Source: Tigriopus japonicus (Eukaryota > Arthropoda > Copepoda > Harpacticoida > Harpacticidae). Taken from it: a DNA stretch of 64,000 nt. The translations under genes and the position numbers were made by a program. Position 1 is the stretch's first letter. The number at the start of each line of letters is the position of its first letter. The stretch is from contig JAAGOF010000158.1 of assembly GCA_010645155.1 (NCBI GenBank), forward strand, positions 74,140-138,139. Direction: 5' to 3'. Shown here piece after piece: positions 47,133 to 57,800 of the stretch. The notes beneath the pieces are model-generated. The model was not told where the DNA came from and did no database searches. It saw nothing but the letters and a program-made list of their open reading frames with translations.

Positions 47133-50100
47133 ATGCCCAAGGGTTTGAAAGTGTCCAGGACCTCGCCAGTTCATCAAGTGAGGTTCTCGGACGAGGAGAA
47201 TGCGTCCCCTTTGGAAGTGGATATCGAGGAAGGGCCAGATGAAGAGGAAGAAGAGGAAAAAGAAGGAGATCGAGAGGAGCCAGAGGAGGTCGAAGTGGGA
47301 CTTCCAAGGACTCCACCATTAGTTCCACCGGGAGGAACTCCCTTGGTAGTCCCACCCACTCATCCCTCTCGACTCTCCTCACTCCCTCCCCCTCCCCCGG
47401 GTTTGTCCTCTTCGTTGGCGGCCATGTATTCGGCCAGACTGGGCAGCGATGCGGATTACCTTCGCTACAAGGCTTGTAAGGACTCGGCTGAGTCCTTTTA
47501 TTCCCGACTCGCCACTCTGTCCGCCCTGCATTCGTATGGGTACTACTTACATCCTTTGACCTTACCCTCACTGATGAGTCAATACCAACAAAGGCTTCAG
47601 CCCAATCCTCAGCCACATCCTCCCCATCCACCGTCTTCAATGGCCTTCAATGGGAATTTGTCCCCTTGTTCCACGTCTTCAAACAACAGCTTATCCTCCC
47701 CAATCAGCTTAGCCAACCAGAATGGCTTGAATACCACGACGAGTAGCACCCTGTCGAGTCATAGTAATCATAGCAATAGAGGATCAGTCAAGAGGAAGCC
47801 CCTTGAAGATTCCGCCAATCATTCCACTCCTACCAACACGTTGTCTCCAGTCTCCAGTACGCCCATTCCCAACAAGAAGGCCAAAGTCAGCCCCTTGCCC
47901 AAGCGAAAGGTATCTAGAAAATTAGCCTTCGACGACTTCAAGACCTCACCGGTGTCTGGAACTCTAATCCGGGAATTGGCAGAAGGCGAGGAAGTGCCTG
48001 CCATTCGAAAAGGTAAGCTCTCCAATATCATTTGCTTTACCTAGGTGACATTATTCCACACTCGTTTTCCTTGGAACTGTGTGTTTGACATTTCAAAATC
48101 TCATTATGATATGTGCCCAGCCAAAGACATGCGCAGAGTCGCACGCTAATAGAAAAAAAAATTGCAACGCTATCAAATCTGGCACAATATTGGTTTCAAG
48201 AATGAAGCAGCCACGCTTCGTTTCAAAGCGAAATAGATGGAGGAGACAAAAAACTTGAGATATGTGACATTTACCCATCTGAAAAATGCCGAGTCGTTTC
48301 GGTTAACAATATTGCCCCCTCCATCACAGAAGAGAGTGCGAGCCAAATATCTCGCCGTGTAAAAGTTGTCATACATCAAGGAGTGTTCTTGTTCCGAGAA
48401 ATTTGTCGGTCACGGCATCATGCGTGAGTAATAATGTCGTCCTCGAACCACTGATGTCCAAGACTGAAGGACAAAACCTTCTTTACCTAAGTACGTCTCT
48501 CTTCCCACCCCTCTGTTTCGAGCTGAGATTGATGATGACGACATCATGATTTCGATCCTAAAATCATCTCTCTCTTTGTTCCACTTTAGGTGACATCGAT
48601 CCCGAATTTAATGTGGTTGAGATCACGGAGGAAGCCAAAGCCGAACTCGCCAAGATCGAGAACCACATTGGCGACTTTATTTGCCGTCTCTGCAAAGAGG
48701 TTTATGACGATGCCTTCGGATTGGCACAACACCGGTGAGTGAATACTTTGTCGAAGCTTTTGAGCAATTTATTGATCGGACCCATTGTTCTTGACTGGCT
48801 GCAGTTTTTTGTGCACTCCTCACTTCTGGCGTCTGGTGTGAGATTATTCACTTCTGATAGGTAGTGATTGACACAACGAAAAAGTTAATGGCTTGATAAG
48901 AAAATTACCGGTTGACTCATTCAATCCTTGAATGCTTAGGACATGCAAAACAAGTAACGATAGGAGCTCCTAAACCTAAGCCAAACAACAACAACTCCTA
49001 GAAAGAACTTATTCCCCAACATCGGTCCTTCTCGTCGAGACTAGACTATGTAGATTGGCGAACGCGTGAAGGACCCCTGAATAAAAGGATTTGGATCGAC
49101 GTTTCTTTTATATTACAGCAGAGTCGTTTAGAAAAATTATTCTATCATCAGCACAGTAGTCCTTGTCCAAGTCAAAGTTGGAACATAGTTTTCTTCAACT
49201 TGTTTCAAAGAGATGACAGCTTCTCCTTCTTCGTGGCCGTCCTGAATAAAGTGGGACAAGGTAAAAAATGCAGCAGAACTTGTCTGATAATCACAGCCAT
49301 GACATGCTGATGGGGCCCTTATCCACTTGTCTCTGGGACTATCTATTTGTTAGCCAAAGTGAAAATGTGCCTTTTTTGTCTCACGCCAATTGGCTTGAAC
49401 CTTCGTATTTGCTAGACAAAGCTAGGGAACGAGAGGAACTTTGAATAAAAATGGAAGTCTATCTTCGTTCTCGAGAGCCGTAATAATACATTAGAGGTTG
49501 TTTTCATTCCTTGGGAATTTCTTTTCCATCCCAATTTCGGGATGATCCTCTTTATTCGCGTGACTGGAGGGAACTAGGTGATAAAAGGAGAAGTCTCATC
49601 ATGAAAACAAGTGAACTCTCGCCGAGGAAAGACTGAGACATCTGTCTTTCCTTGGAGGTGTGGAGCAGCGTTTTATTAACATTATTACTAACAAAAGACT
49701 TTCTATGAGTGGAGGATGGATGTACTTCATACACTCCCGTTAGGAAGGAAATTCTGACACAAATGCCAAGACTTTCTTCACACCTTGACGGGCACCCCCG
49801 AGCAACGGGACTCTTCAAATTCCAAATCCTTTGTCGTTGTCGAAGACGACGAAGACAACAACAACGACGTGCGTAGAAGAATTTCAGAGTGAATCATCTA
49901 CCGAAGCGGCAGGCAATGAAGTTGCCTCACTTTAGAGTATTGATCAAGTCGGTTGCCCCTCTAATTGGTATTATGATGATGATCCGGTCGATGAGGTCTC
50001 TGGGCTTGAGTGAGCTCACCCACCGTGACATAACGATACGGAAGAAATCAGTGTGGTGGCATTTTCCATTTGGATTCACCCAAAGGAAGGACATCTGCCC

Positions 50101-51125
50101 GCTATTTGCCTTCAGTCCTAGCCTTCAGTTAGGGAGTATAAACGCAAGTGAGGGTGGGGGTGAGGGCTGATAATAATAAATAGATAGATGGAGAAGGGTA
50201 TGCAGGTGCTTTGAGCCAAAGTCAGTGGACCTGTAATCGTTATCCGGGTTTTGGCTTGAACAAACCATCTGCACACACTCACACAAAGTACAGTAAATGG
50301 CATCCAAATGCATGGAACAAGAACAACACCGCCCTATCTTTGATCGTTGATAAGGCTGCCATAAAATGACTCTGATTTTTAACGTTCTTATTTCTCTTTC
50401 GTATCATTAGGTGTTCCATGATTGTTCATGTGGAGTACAGGTGTCCGGAATGCGACAAGATCTTCAATTGTCCTGCCAATTTGGCTAGCCATCGAAGATG
50501 GCATAAGCCGAGAAATCACGTATCCATGGTAACTAAAACCGAACTAACTGGCCCTAATGAGGATGTTGGTATTGATGGAACCATCGGGTGCGAGGTTTGC
50601 GGGAAAAAGTTCAAGAAGATCAACTCACTCAAGAAGCACTATCACCATCACCATCCGACATCCGTATTCAACCACCACAACAACAATAATAATAACAATA
50701 ACATCGGGCCTCTTCCAGATGAAGAGAAGTCACCTCAACCATCCGGATACAGTATCGTGGACCTTTTGAGTCCTTCTCGAAAATCTTCGTCTCTTAGCCC
50801 AAAGCAATCTTGCCCCACGTGCAATCTGGACTTTGACTCTTTGGAGGAGCTTGACCTTCATCACCGAAGGGTCCACGATCACGATCAAGGCTCGCCAAGT
50901 CCTTCGGAAAGTCTCTTCCCATGCCGACTTTGTCCGCAAGTCTTTGAAACCTTGTCAGAATTGACGATCCATGCGGGGAAAAACCATTTCCCTGCTCTGG
51001 CCTCCAACTTTTCCCGCTACCATCAAGGATTGGGTGGCGGTTTGGTCAATGTTCCCAACCAGCCACCAATGTTCCCACAAGGAGGTCCATTACTTTCTAT
51101 AGCGGCCTTGTCATCCCGGTCTTGA
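47133..51125 (+). CDS. nerfin-1: Nerfin/INSM-family zinc-finger transcription factor, 3 coding exons, complete
   Basis: Exons 47133-48012, 48590-48734 and 50411-51125 (introns 577 and 1676 bp, GT/AG, phases 1 and 2), giving 579 aa. The N-terminus MPKGLKVSR resembles a weakened SNAG repressor motif. An acidic block (about 31-54), proline- and serine-rich linkers and a basic nuclear-localisation-like stretch (KKAKVSPLPKRKVSRK, 248-263) follow. The family core starts in exon 2: finger 1 FICRLCKEVYDDAFGLAQHR (323-342), then C343 and finger 2 YRCPECDKIFNCPANLASHR (351-370, final His 373). Fingers 3-5 lie at about 402-423, 476-497 and 513-534. The finger 1/2 block is close to identical to insect nerfin-1 and vertebrate INSM1. 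Members are nuclear regulators of neuronal and neuroendocrine differentiation. There is an N8 run at 432-439. The second and third exons were joined by splice phase and protein continuity (LAQHR/CSMIVHVEYR). Confidence 0.95.
48013..48589 (+). other. Intron 1 of the nerfin/INSM gene
   Basis: 577 bp from GTAAGC to a TTTAG acceptor. No features beyond splice sites. The open frames inside it on the minus strand are not supported as genes. Confidence 0.85.
48735..50410 (+). other. Intron 2 of the nerfin/INSM gene
   Basis: 1676 bp from GTGAGT to ATTAG. It is much longer than the introns of about 60 bp in the two enzyme genes and could hold regulatory sites. No gene or mobile element is recognised inside. 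Confidence 0.85.
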
Positions 51126-51710
51126 AAAAGAAATTTTAATTTGAAAGAACATAGCTTTGCAGCATCTAGTCATCGCTAGTCCCTGAGTTCTAGTCAATGA
51201 CCCTGAGTCGGATCTAGTCATCCTCATTTAAATTTTGCCTCGTCCTAATTCCACAATCCAAGGCTGTGACTTGAAACTACTGTTTTTTTAATTTATGATT
51301 ATGTTTTGTCCCTCTTTCGTTCGGATATTTCAAGCAAATACCCGCCATTCTTGAACTTTGAATCCTCTCGGCATATCTCGATATCCAGGGGTCAAATGAA
51401 GGCCAATCAGTGCAATGACCTTTTCAATGTCTTTCATATTTCATTCTTTACATGTCAATCAATTATTCTCTACTCATTTGTGTATCCTCTGATGCCCACA
51501 AAGCAAAGAACCTTTACCGTGACTTCGAAGCGGCCATACAGCATTCTCATTCATGTACATAGTCAAAGAAATCAGTCAAATGATCTTCTCCTCCAAGACA
51601 ATTCCGCAAGCAATCTCCAATGCACTTCTCTTCAACGCCATGCCCAAGGTCAAAGACCGCCCTCTCCTTTTTCTAGTCCTCTCCTTGGTCTTAGACCACA
51701 GTCAAAGTCT

Positions 51711-51744
51711 ATCTATCTATCTCTCTCTCTCTGTTTGTGTCCCT
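51711..51744 (+). repeat. Microsatellite (TCTA/TC)n
   Basis: CTATCTATCTATCTCTCTCTCTCT within the inferred 3' UTR of the nerfin/INSM gene (written here in part only to show the change from ATCT to CT units). Confidence 0.85.
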
Positions 51745-52817
51745 GTCTGATTCTAGTTTTAACATATCCTTTCATTGCTTGTAAATGCTCCCTCCTTCGC
51801 TACTCACAAATGCAAGGGCTCAAATCGTTATTGACGTTCCTTCGCCACCATGCAGCAAAAGAACCAAAGATCCTAACCTATTACCAAACTGCTTTTAATG
51901 CCATTGAAACTGCTAGTCTCATGTGTCACGTCCTCTTATTGTATCGTGTTCTGTCGAAATCTCCCTTCCTTTCCCTTCAACACTTGTTCTGGACAGCTCA
52001 TCAAAATTTATTGGCCCTAAAGCTCTCATCAACACAACCAACAAGCGTCTCCACCAACTCGAACACCTCAAAATGAGTGTGAGGGATTGGTTGAGTGAAC
52101 TCCGCTAAACAAGCTGTCAATTTCACATTGATCCTCTGTCCTCCATGACAGAATAGCAGACTATTGAAAATCCCCCCATTTTTTCTAGTTGGAGTGTAAA
52201 TAGGAATCCAATGTCTTTCAAGTAGCAATCCATTCACTTTGTTTGGGATTGGTTTTATTTTTTATGATTTCCTTTTTTCTCAAGATTGGTTTCATCCACA
52301 TCTGAGCCTGAGTGCAATCTAGTCAAACCCTCAAGCCAGTGTCCATAGGATCCCAGGGCATTCATTTCATCATCTTTGTGCAATTTTGTAACATAACCTC
52401 AAAGTTTCTTCTTCTTTGAGCTTTGGCCATACGGCCAAATCAACCAAGGACCATAGTTACCATCATCAAAAACATATCCTTTGAATATGGTGGCCCTTTT
52501 CTAAGAAGGCATCCGCCACCAATTCCCCCGAGTTCTACTCTAGTCAATCGCAATGATAATTTCCCGCTAAGCAGATTTCGCTTTAGCTCACATTTTTTCC
52601 TACTTCATTTCAAAGACGCTCAAAGTACGTGGAGCAATACTTTCCTCCTCATGGCTTGTTTAATGTGTAAAAGCATGTCAAATTCCGTGTTGGGTGTCAA
52701 CATGACGACAGTTTTTGCACCGCCCTTCCTTCTCATCTGACTTTTCCTCTTTTCGTGGCTCTCTGATATACTACTCTACTTCCTTTTCCAGGATAGATAC
52801 CGTAGAATGTAGAAGAG

Positions 52818-52866
52818 AGAGAGTGTGTGTTGTGTGTATGTATGTATGAAGTGTGTGAGTGTGTCC
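52818..52866 (+). repeat. GA/GT/TATG-rich simple sequence
   Basis: GAGAGAGAGTGTGTGTTGTG followed by TATGTATGTATG and GTGTGTGAGTGTG. A mixed dinucleotide/tetranucleotide tract in the inferred 3' UTR. Confidence 0.8.
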
Positions 52867-53236
52867 ATATCTGTGTAGGTCTCTGTTTGCTCTCCTATTT
52901 GTGGGCTTAATCATCCTGAAATAAGGAGCTCTCACTTCATAGGTAGAGTCGAATCTGCCGCTTACCCTCCTTACCTGTATGTATGTTGGCATAATATGTA
53001 CATAATGTGTAAACAAAAGTAAAGACAATAGATGTCAATTAGTCAATTCCAGCATGCTATGTGTGCTCACGAGCCTTCAGTTCCCTGACAAGAATGAAGG
53101 ACTAGATTGAGCGAGATCATCATCTGAATAACCCCACAGTCTCTCTCTCTCTCCTCTGAATACTATTATTATTCCATGTTCAGCGTGTATGTTAAGTGCA
53201 TATTGAATGATTGATGTCTCACATCCCGATGATCTC

Positions 53237-53242
53237 AATAAA
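53237..53242 (+). terminator. Likely poly(A) signal of the nerfin/INSM gene
   Basis: AATAAA 2.1 kb after the stop codon and downstream of all but one of the TCTAGTC(A) sites. A longer isoform is possible because another 8-mer site lies at 56065. Confidence 0.45.
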
Positions 53243-54433
53243 AGACGAAACAAAACATATTCCTGGAAATCATTTACACTTCATTTTTGTGCCTTGAGAA
53301 GGAAAAAAGCCTTCGCAACGATAAAGGGAACTCGACACTTTTGGGGATACAATAGCTATAAGAAAATGCTTATTGAAGAAAAATTTAACCCAATGTCAAC
53401 TACAGCAGCATTTTTCTATGTTCATTACTGGAGTCCGTGGCAAGCTTCAAGCTCGATAAAAGGTCTAATTCTGGCTTAAAAAGGTAGTACTTGTTTTCCA
53501 TTTTTCTCGGTCTTCCCGCTCTCGGTCCTTATGATTTGAGCCGTAATATCAACTATATTAAAGGCTAAATATTGTTAGCTGAATAAACTCTTTTTACACT
53601 TTGCGTTTTTAGATTGCCTTTTTACAATATAATTGCAATACACTTCTTGTATTCGTTTAAATTTTTGGTATTTAGAGGACAAAAAGTTCACATCAGGCGA
53701 AAAAAAAATTAAGAGACTTTCTTTCTCTTGTTTGCCTTGGCCTCAAAACCACAATTTTAAGAGATTATAAGAATAATGATAAATGTTTTGCTCTAATCAA
53801 AAGGAAACGTTAGTTCTTTGTTTCAAGACCGAGAAATGAATAAGTGAAAAAAAAACAGTCTCCTGTGTTTCATACTTAGGCCAGAAGTTACACCTTAATT
53901 GGGGACCTTACACTGTGACAAAATAAACTTCATGAAAAGATTTGCTTCATTAAAATATTCTTGATTGAAAGAAGAGCGTGAAATGAAATCAGAAGACATA
54001 TCTGATTATACCTTGCAACAATGGGATCACCATGAAGTTGTCAAGCAATTGACTTCATTTTTTTCTTTCAACCGTGTCAAGTGCATTTTGAGCGCTACCG
54101 ATATCAGGGCGGGATTCTGGTGCACTTGGGGTCGCTTTGAAGTCCTACGGCAGCCATCGCCCTCAGATTTATTATAGCACTACTGAGCGTAAGTGCTGAA
54201 TGAGGTTGAAAAGAGACACTGACTAACGAATGTGGAGAGAATGCAGAGAGAGAGATAGAGGGGGTGGGTAACATGTATAAGTCGTTGCCGAGTGAGTGCT
54301 GACTGGGATGTGGCACGTTTGTGGCAGATGTTTGAAAAATTGAAAGATGGATGTAGCAAGCCAGTAAGCCTCGAGTGTAGGATGTAAGTTCATCTGCCCT
54401 TCTCTCGTTAGGGGTCGTGGACGATGTGGCAAT

Positions 54434-54488
54434 GGTAATGGTGGTGGTGGTGGTGGTGGTGGAGGAGGAGGAGGAGGTGGTGGTGGTT
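54434..54488 (+). repeat. Trinucleotide microsatellite (GGT)n(GGA)n(GGT)n
   Basis: TGGTGGTGGTGG, then GGAGGAGGAGG, then GGTGGTGG. It explains the serine/threonine-rich open frame on the minus strand, which is not a gene. Confidence 0.92.
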
Positions 54489-54803
54489 GATATTATTCCC
54501 CTAGTCGCCCCTGTGTCTGTTCTGACATCCTGATCAGTATGAAAGCCATATGTGAACTCCATGTGGGCTAAACAGCTGTGAGGGTCTCGATTCCCTTGGG
54601 ACGAAAGATATGTGAGTGAGTGAAGCATGGGAAGGGGGAATACCGAATGGAGGAAGAGAGGCCAGGGAAATTTTGCACACATGCACATGTGTGAGAGACT
54701 GAGAGCTGATAAGGAAGTGACAGCAAGTTGAATGTAAAGGCACTGTTTTTTAAAAAGACGTGAAAGGCAGTAAATAATAACAATTTAAAATATGATTTTA
54801 ATA

Positions 54804-54880
54804 CTATTATTACTAATAGTTAATAATTACTATAATTATTAACTATTATTACTAATAGTTAATAATTACTATAATTATAC
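54804..54880 (+). repeat. Two tandem copies of a 39-bp AT-rich unit
   Basis: CTATTATTACTAATAGTTAA at 54804 recurs at 54843 with the same following sequence (TAATTACTATAATTAT). Each unit is itself partly palindromic (ACTATTATTACTAATAGT). Confidence 0.88.
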
Positions 54881-57800
54881 CGTCATCAATTGCTTGCATT
54901 TTTTTTTCAGTTTTAATTTTAAGTAATATTTAAAAGACACTGATGTATAACTTTTGTTTACTCTGCCCATTTCTTTGACAGAGATGGCTTGAATCTCATT
55001 AATATCTTATTCATCCAGGATATCCGAGACCAAGCGAGTCGCATTTGACAGCTCAATGGGATTCGGTGTTGTTCTGCTCTCCTGCCATAAAACGTCATGG
55101 CCATGCACCTCAGGAGGCCTTTTGGCGAGACCCCCTATGACTGAAACACGAAAAGGAGACTGACTGACTGACTGGCTGGCTGACTTTTGGCTCGTTGAAA
55201 GGAGCTGAAAACCATATTCTTCATTTCGCATGTCTCGATTATTCCTTATTGATTGCCGATGTTAGAACATGGTGAATTCAAGCCTTGCTTTATCTAAAAC
55301 CGGCGATGTGTGTTGTTTTTTTTTCTAAATACTAACATTGTTAACGAATGAAATAGACGAGGTGATATTGATTTTGAAACGGAAAGCGAGAGAGCAAGGG
55401 GATGGATGGATGATGGAGAGACGAGAGGAAAGATCGATAAAATCATACGACACTTTCTAATGGGAGCTCATCAGGCCACCACTACATGTATGCAAGATCG
55501 AGAGAGGAAGGGGATCTTTGCGTTCCAGATCCTTTTTCTTCGCCTTCCGTTTCCTCCCGGTTCCACTTGTTCCAAGATCCATTTCATGGAAACATGGCAC
55601 AGAAGCCAGTTTCGAGAGTTCCTTAGCCTGGTGTTTGTGGCCAACGTCGGGAAAACGAGGAAGAAGAGGTCCACCACCTTTGGCTTTTTCCTCCAATGAA
55701 TGGACCACTTTGAAGGGAGCGCAGAACACGGCCAGAGCTCGGCTCTCTTCCTCGCTCGCTTTCCAAGCTTTCACAATTTCATGGCTCGTGCTCACCCACC
55801 ACCCCGCTTTCTTTCTCCGTCTCTTTCTTTCTTCCTCTTTCCGTTCCTCTTTGGCCCGGGGGAAATCATCTACCAAAGAATAGGGAGGGCAGAACAACAC
55901 GATGGACTTCCATCACTGAGGTTTCCCCGTTCGGTTCGGTTCCTTTTTTGGCGCGTTTCATGTTTGATGCATTTCAAAGGTACGAGTACATACTTAACTA
56001 AGAGTGAGTGCCCTGTGCTAAATACTGTACAAATGGTGGATTGATGAGGGGATAATAATCAAGTTCTAGTCAGGTTCCTGTTCACAAGCTGCGTTTTCAA
56101 TTCTGAACATGTCATAGCATGACAATTCAGCCTCACAAATATTTTTTGGTCTAACATTGAAGGGTGGAGATTCTGCAAATCTATCAAGTCCCCAAAAAAG
56201 CAAAGAAACCGGTTAAAATGATTTATGAAACGACAATTATGCGGAAATTAACAAATTTCGTGACCATCTTAGACCCAAGCGCCATCTGAGGTTAGACAAG
56301 AAGCCCTATAACTCTCTAAATGTAGTTAAAGGTATCTTTGGCCTAGGTTATCTTTTTTTATACCTGTCGTGTTTTATTAATTTTTTTTAGTTGACTTGTT
56401 CATACAGAACAATTAATAAGACTCTGGGGAAGTGATATGTGTGCAGAACTGGTCAGTGATGAAAAAAATGGGTACCATTTTCACCCTAACACCCAAAAAA
56501 GTAATGTTCTAAATGAGTACCTCCTTGTAATAGTTAAAATAAACTAAAATTGACCTTTTTTTCGATTCTTTCTCTAACTTTTTCAGATCTGAAATTTTCA
56601 ATCTCGACTTTCTCAAATGCACAATTTATGTTTGATGCTCAAAAATGGCGAGCAAAATTAAAGTTGTCAATTAATACATTTTTTCGCTTAAAGCAGGATT
56701 TGCTACAAATGTACATTCAATCTCGTTCTTTCTCTTTTTTGACTTATACACGAGTACTTTCGTACAACTGATTTCAACAAAAAAAAATGATTGATGCCCA
56801 CCCTGCTACCTTATTCGCTGATTCTTGGGCAAATTAAGTTTTAATGAGTATGTGATTAGGATTAATTAAAAGTCAAATCAATGGATTTTCCAAAAACCTT
56901 CCTCAGTGGCAACATCTTGGATGACTTTGGAAGTCAAGTTAGAGTCTGTCTAATCACAAACCACCAACCAGTTTTTGGTTATTGTTACAATACCTTGTTT
57001 CGATTTTTCGGCACGCTTGGGCGTGACTCCCGCCCAATTATTGACATTCCCATTCATTGATGGATTTTGAATCCGGATTGGGAAATGCATCTCATGGCTT
57101 CCTGAAGCGACATGAAAGACAATCATCACGCTTGGTCTGGAAGTGGTAGGAAAAATTGTTCTAAAAGTCCAATTGTTATACCGAGGTCAATATCAGGTTA
57201 TTTCTAAAAGAAAAGCGTGTGAAGATTTGAACCTTCCAAAGAGAAAGTTGCTTTATTGAGGTTACAAGTGTACTACGTCTGCTAATCTGCAAATCGCTCC
57301 ACAAAATGAACCTAATCATTCCTATTCCACAGACCATGGTCAATCCAATGTCGGTCCACATTAAATGTTGAAGAAGTCAGAGTATTGGACTCTTTCGCTA
57401 TAGGATACAGAACTGGCTTACGTTATCCATGGCGTGATCGTTTTTTAGATCATTCTGCATTCTTGGAATGTGGACAATGTGAGCAATGGCACATCCATCC
57501 CAGATTTCGTGTTTGTCGAGGTACGAGAAAACATGGCATTCTTTTACCCAACGCCCAACAGAAGGTGTGTGCCCAAATTTGATCCTTGACATTCCAGCTC
57601 AAGATACTCTCAATAGGCTTGTTCCTAGAATGTTGTTTGTTCCAGCTCGAGAATCATCTTAAGCCATGATCCACTTTCTCTAGAAAAGGTAGCGAGGCAG
57701 GAAAATAACAACAGGCTCCAAATGACACTAGTTGTCCGTTGGAAGCGGAATAACATCAACTCCAATGGAAGAAATAAAATAATATAAACAAAAAAAGCAC

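Larger units (their letters stand above)
51126..53242 (+). promoter_or_regulatory. Probable 3' UTR of the nerfin/INSM gene with microRNA-site cluster
   Basis: About 2.1 kb from the stop codon to the first well-placed AATAAA (53237-53242). TCTAGTCA occurs at 51165, 51189, 51213, 52318 and 52539, and the shorter TCTAGTC at 51672. The first three are exactly 24 nt apart. Three of the 8-mers are preceded by A, which extends pairing to position 9 of miR-279/996 (UGACUAGAU). Bare CTAGTC occurs at 51176 and 51913. A full miR-9-type 8-mer ACCAAAGA is at 51863-51870. Two Pumilio-type TGTACATA words lie at 51554 and 52997. Transcript ends are inferred. Confidence 0.7.

Noticed and set aside
54104..54688. 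194-codon minus-strand frame
   Set aside because: Its Ser/Thr-rich core is the translation of the GGT/GGA microsatellite.
55400..56044. Overlapping long frames on both strands
   Set aside because: Frames open on both strands at once reflect base composition (C/T-rich tract). None shows family features.
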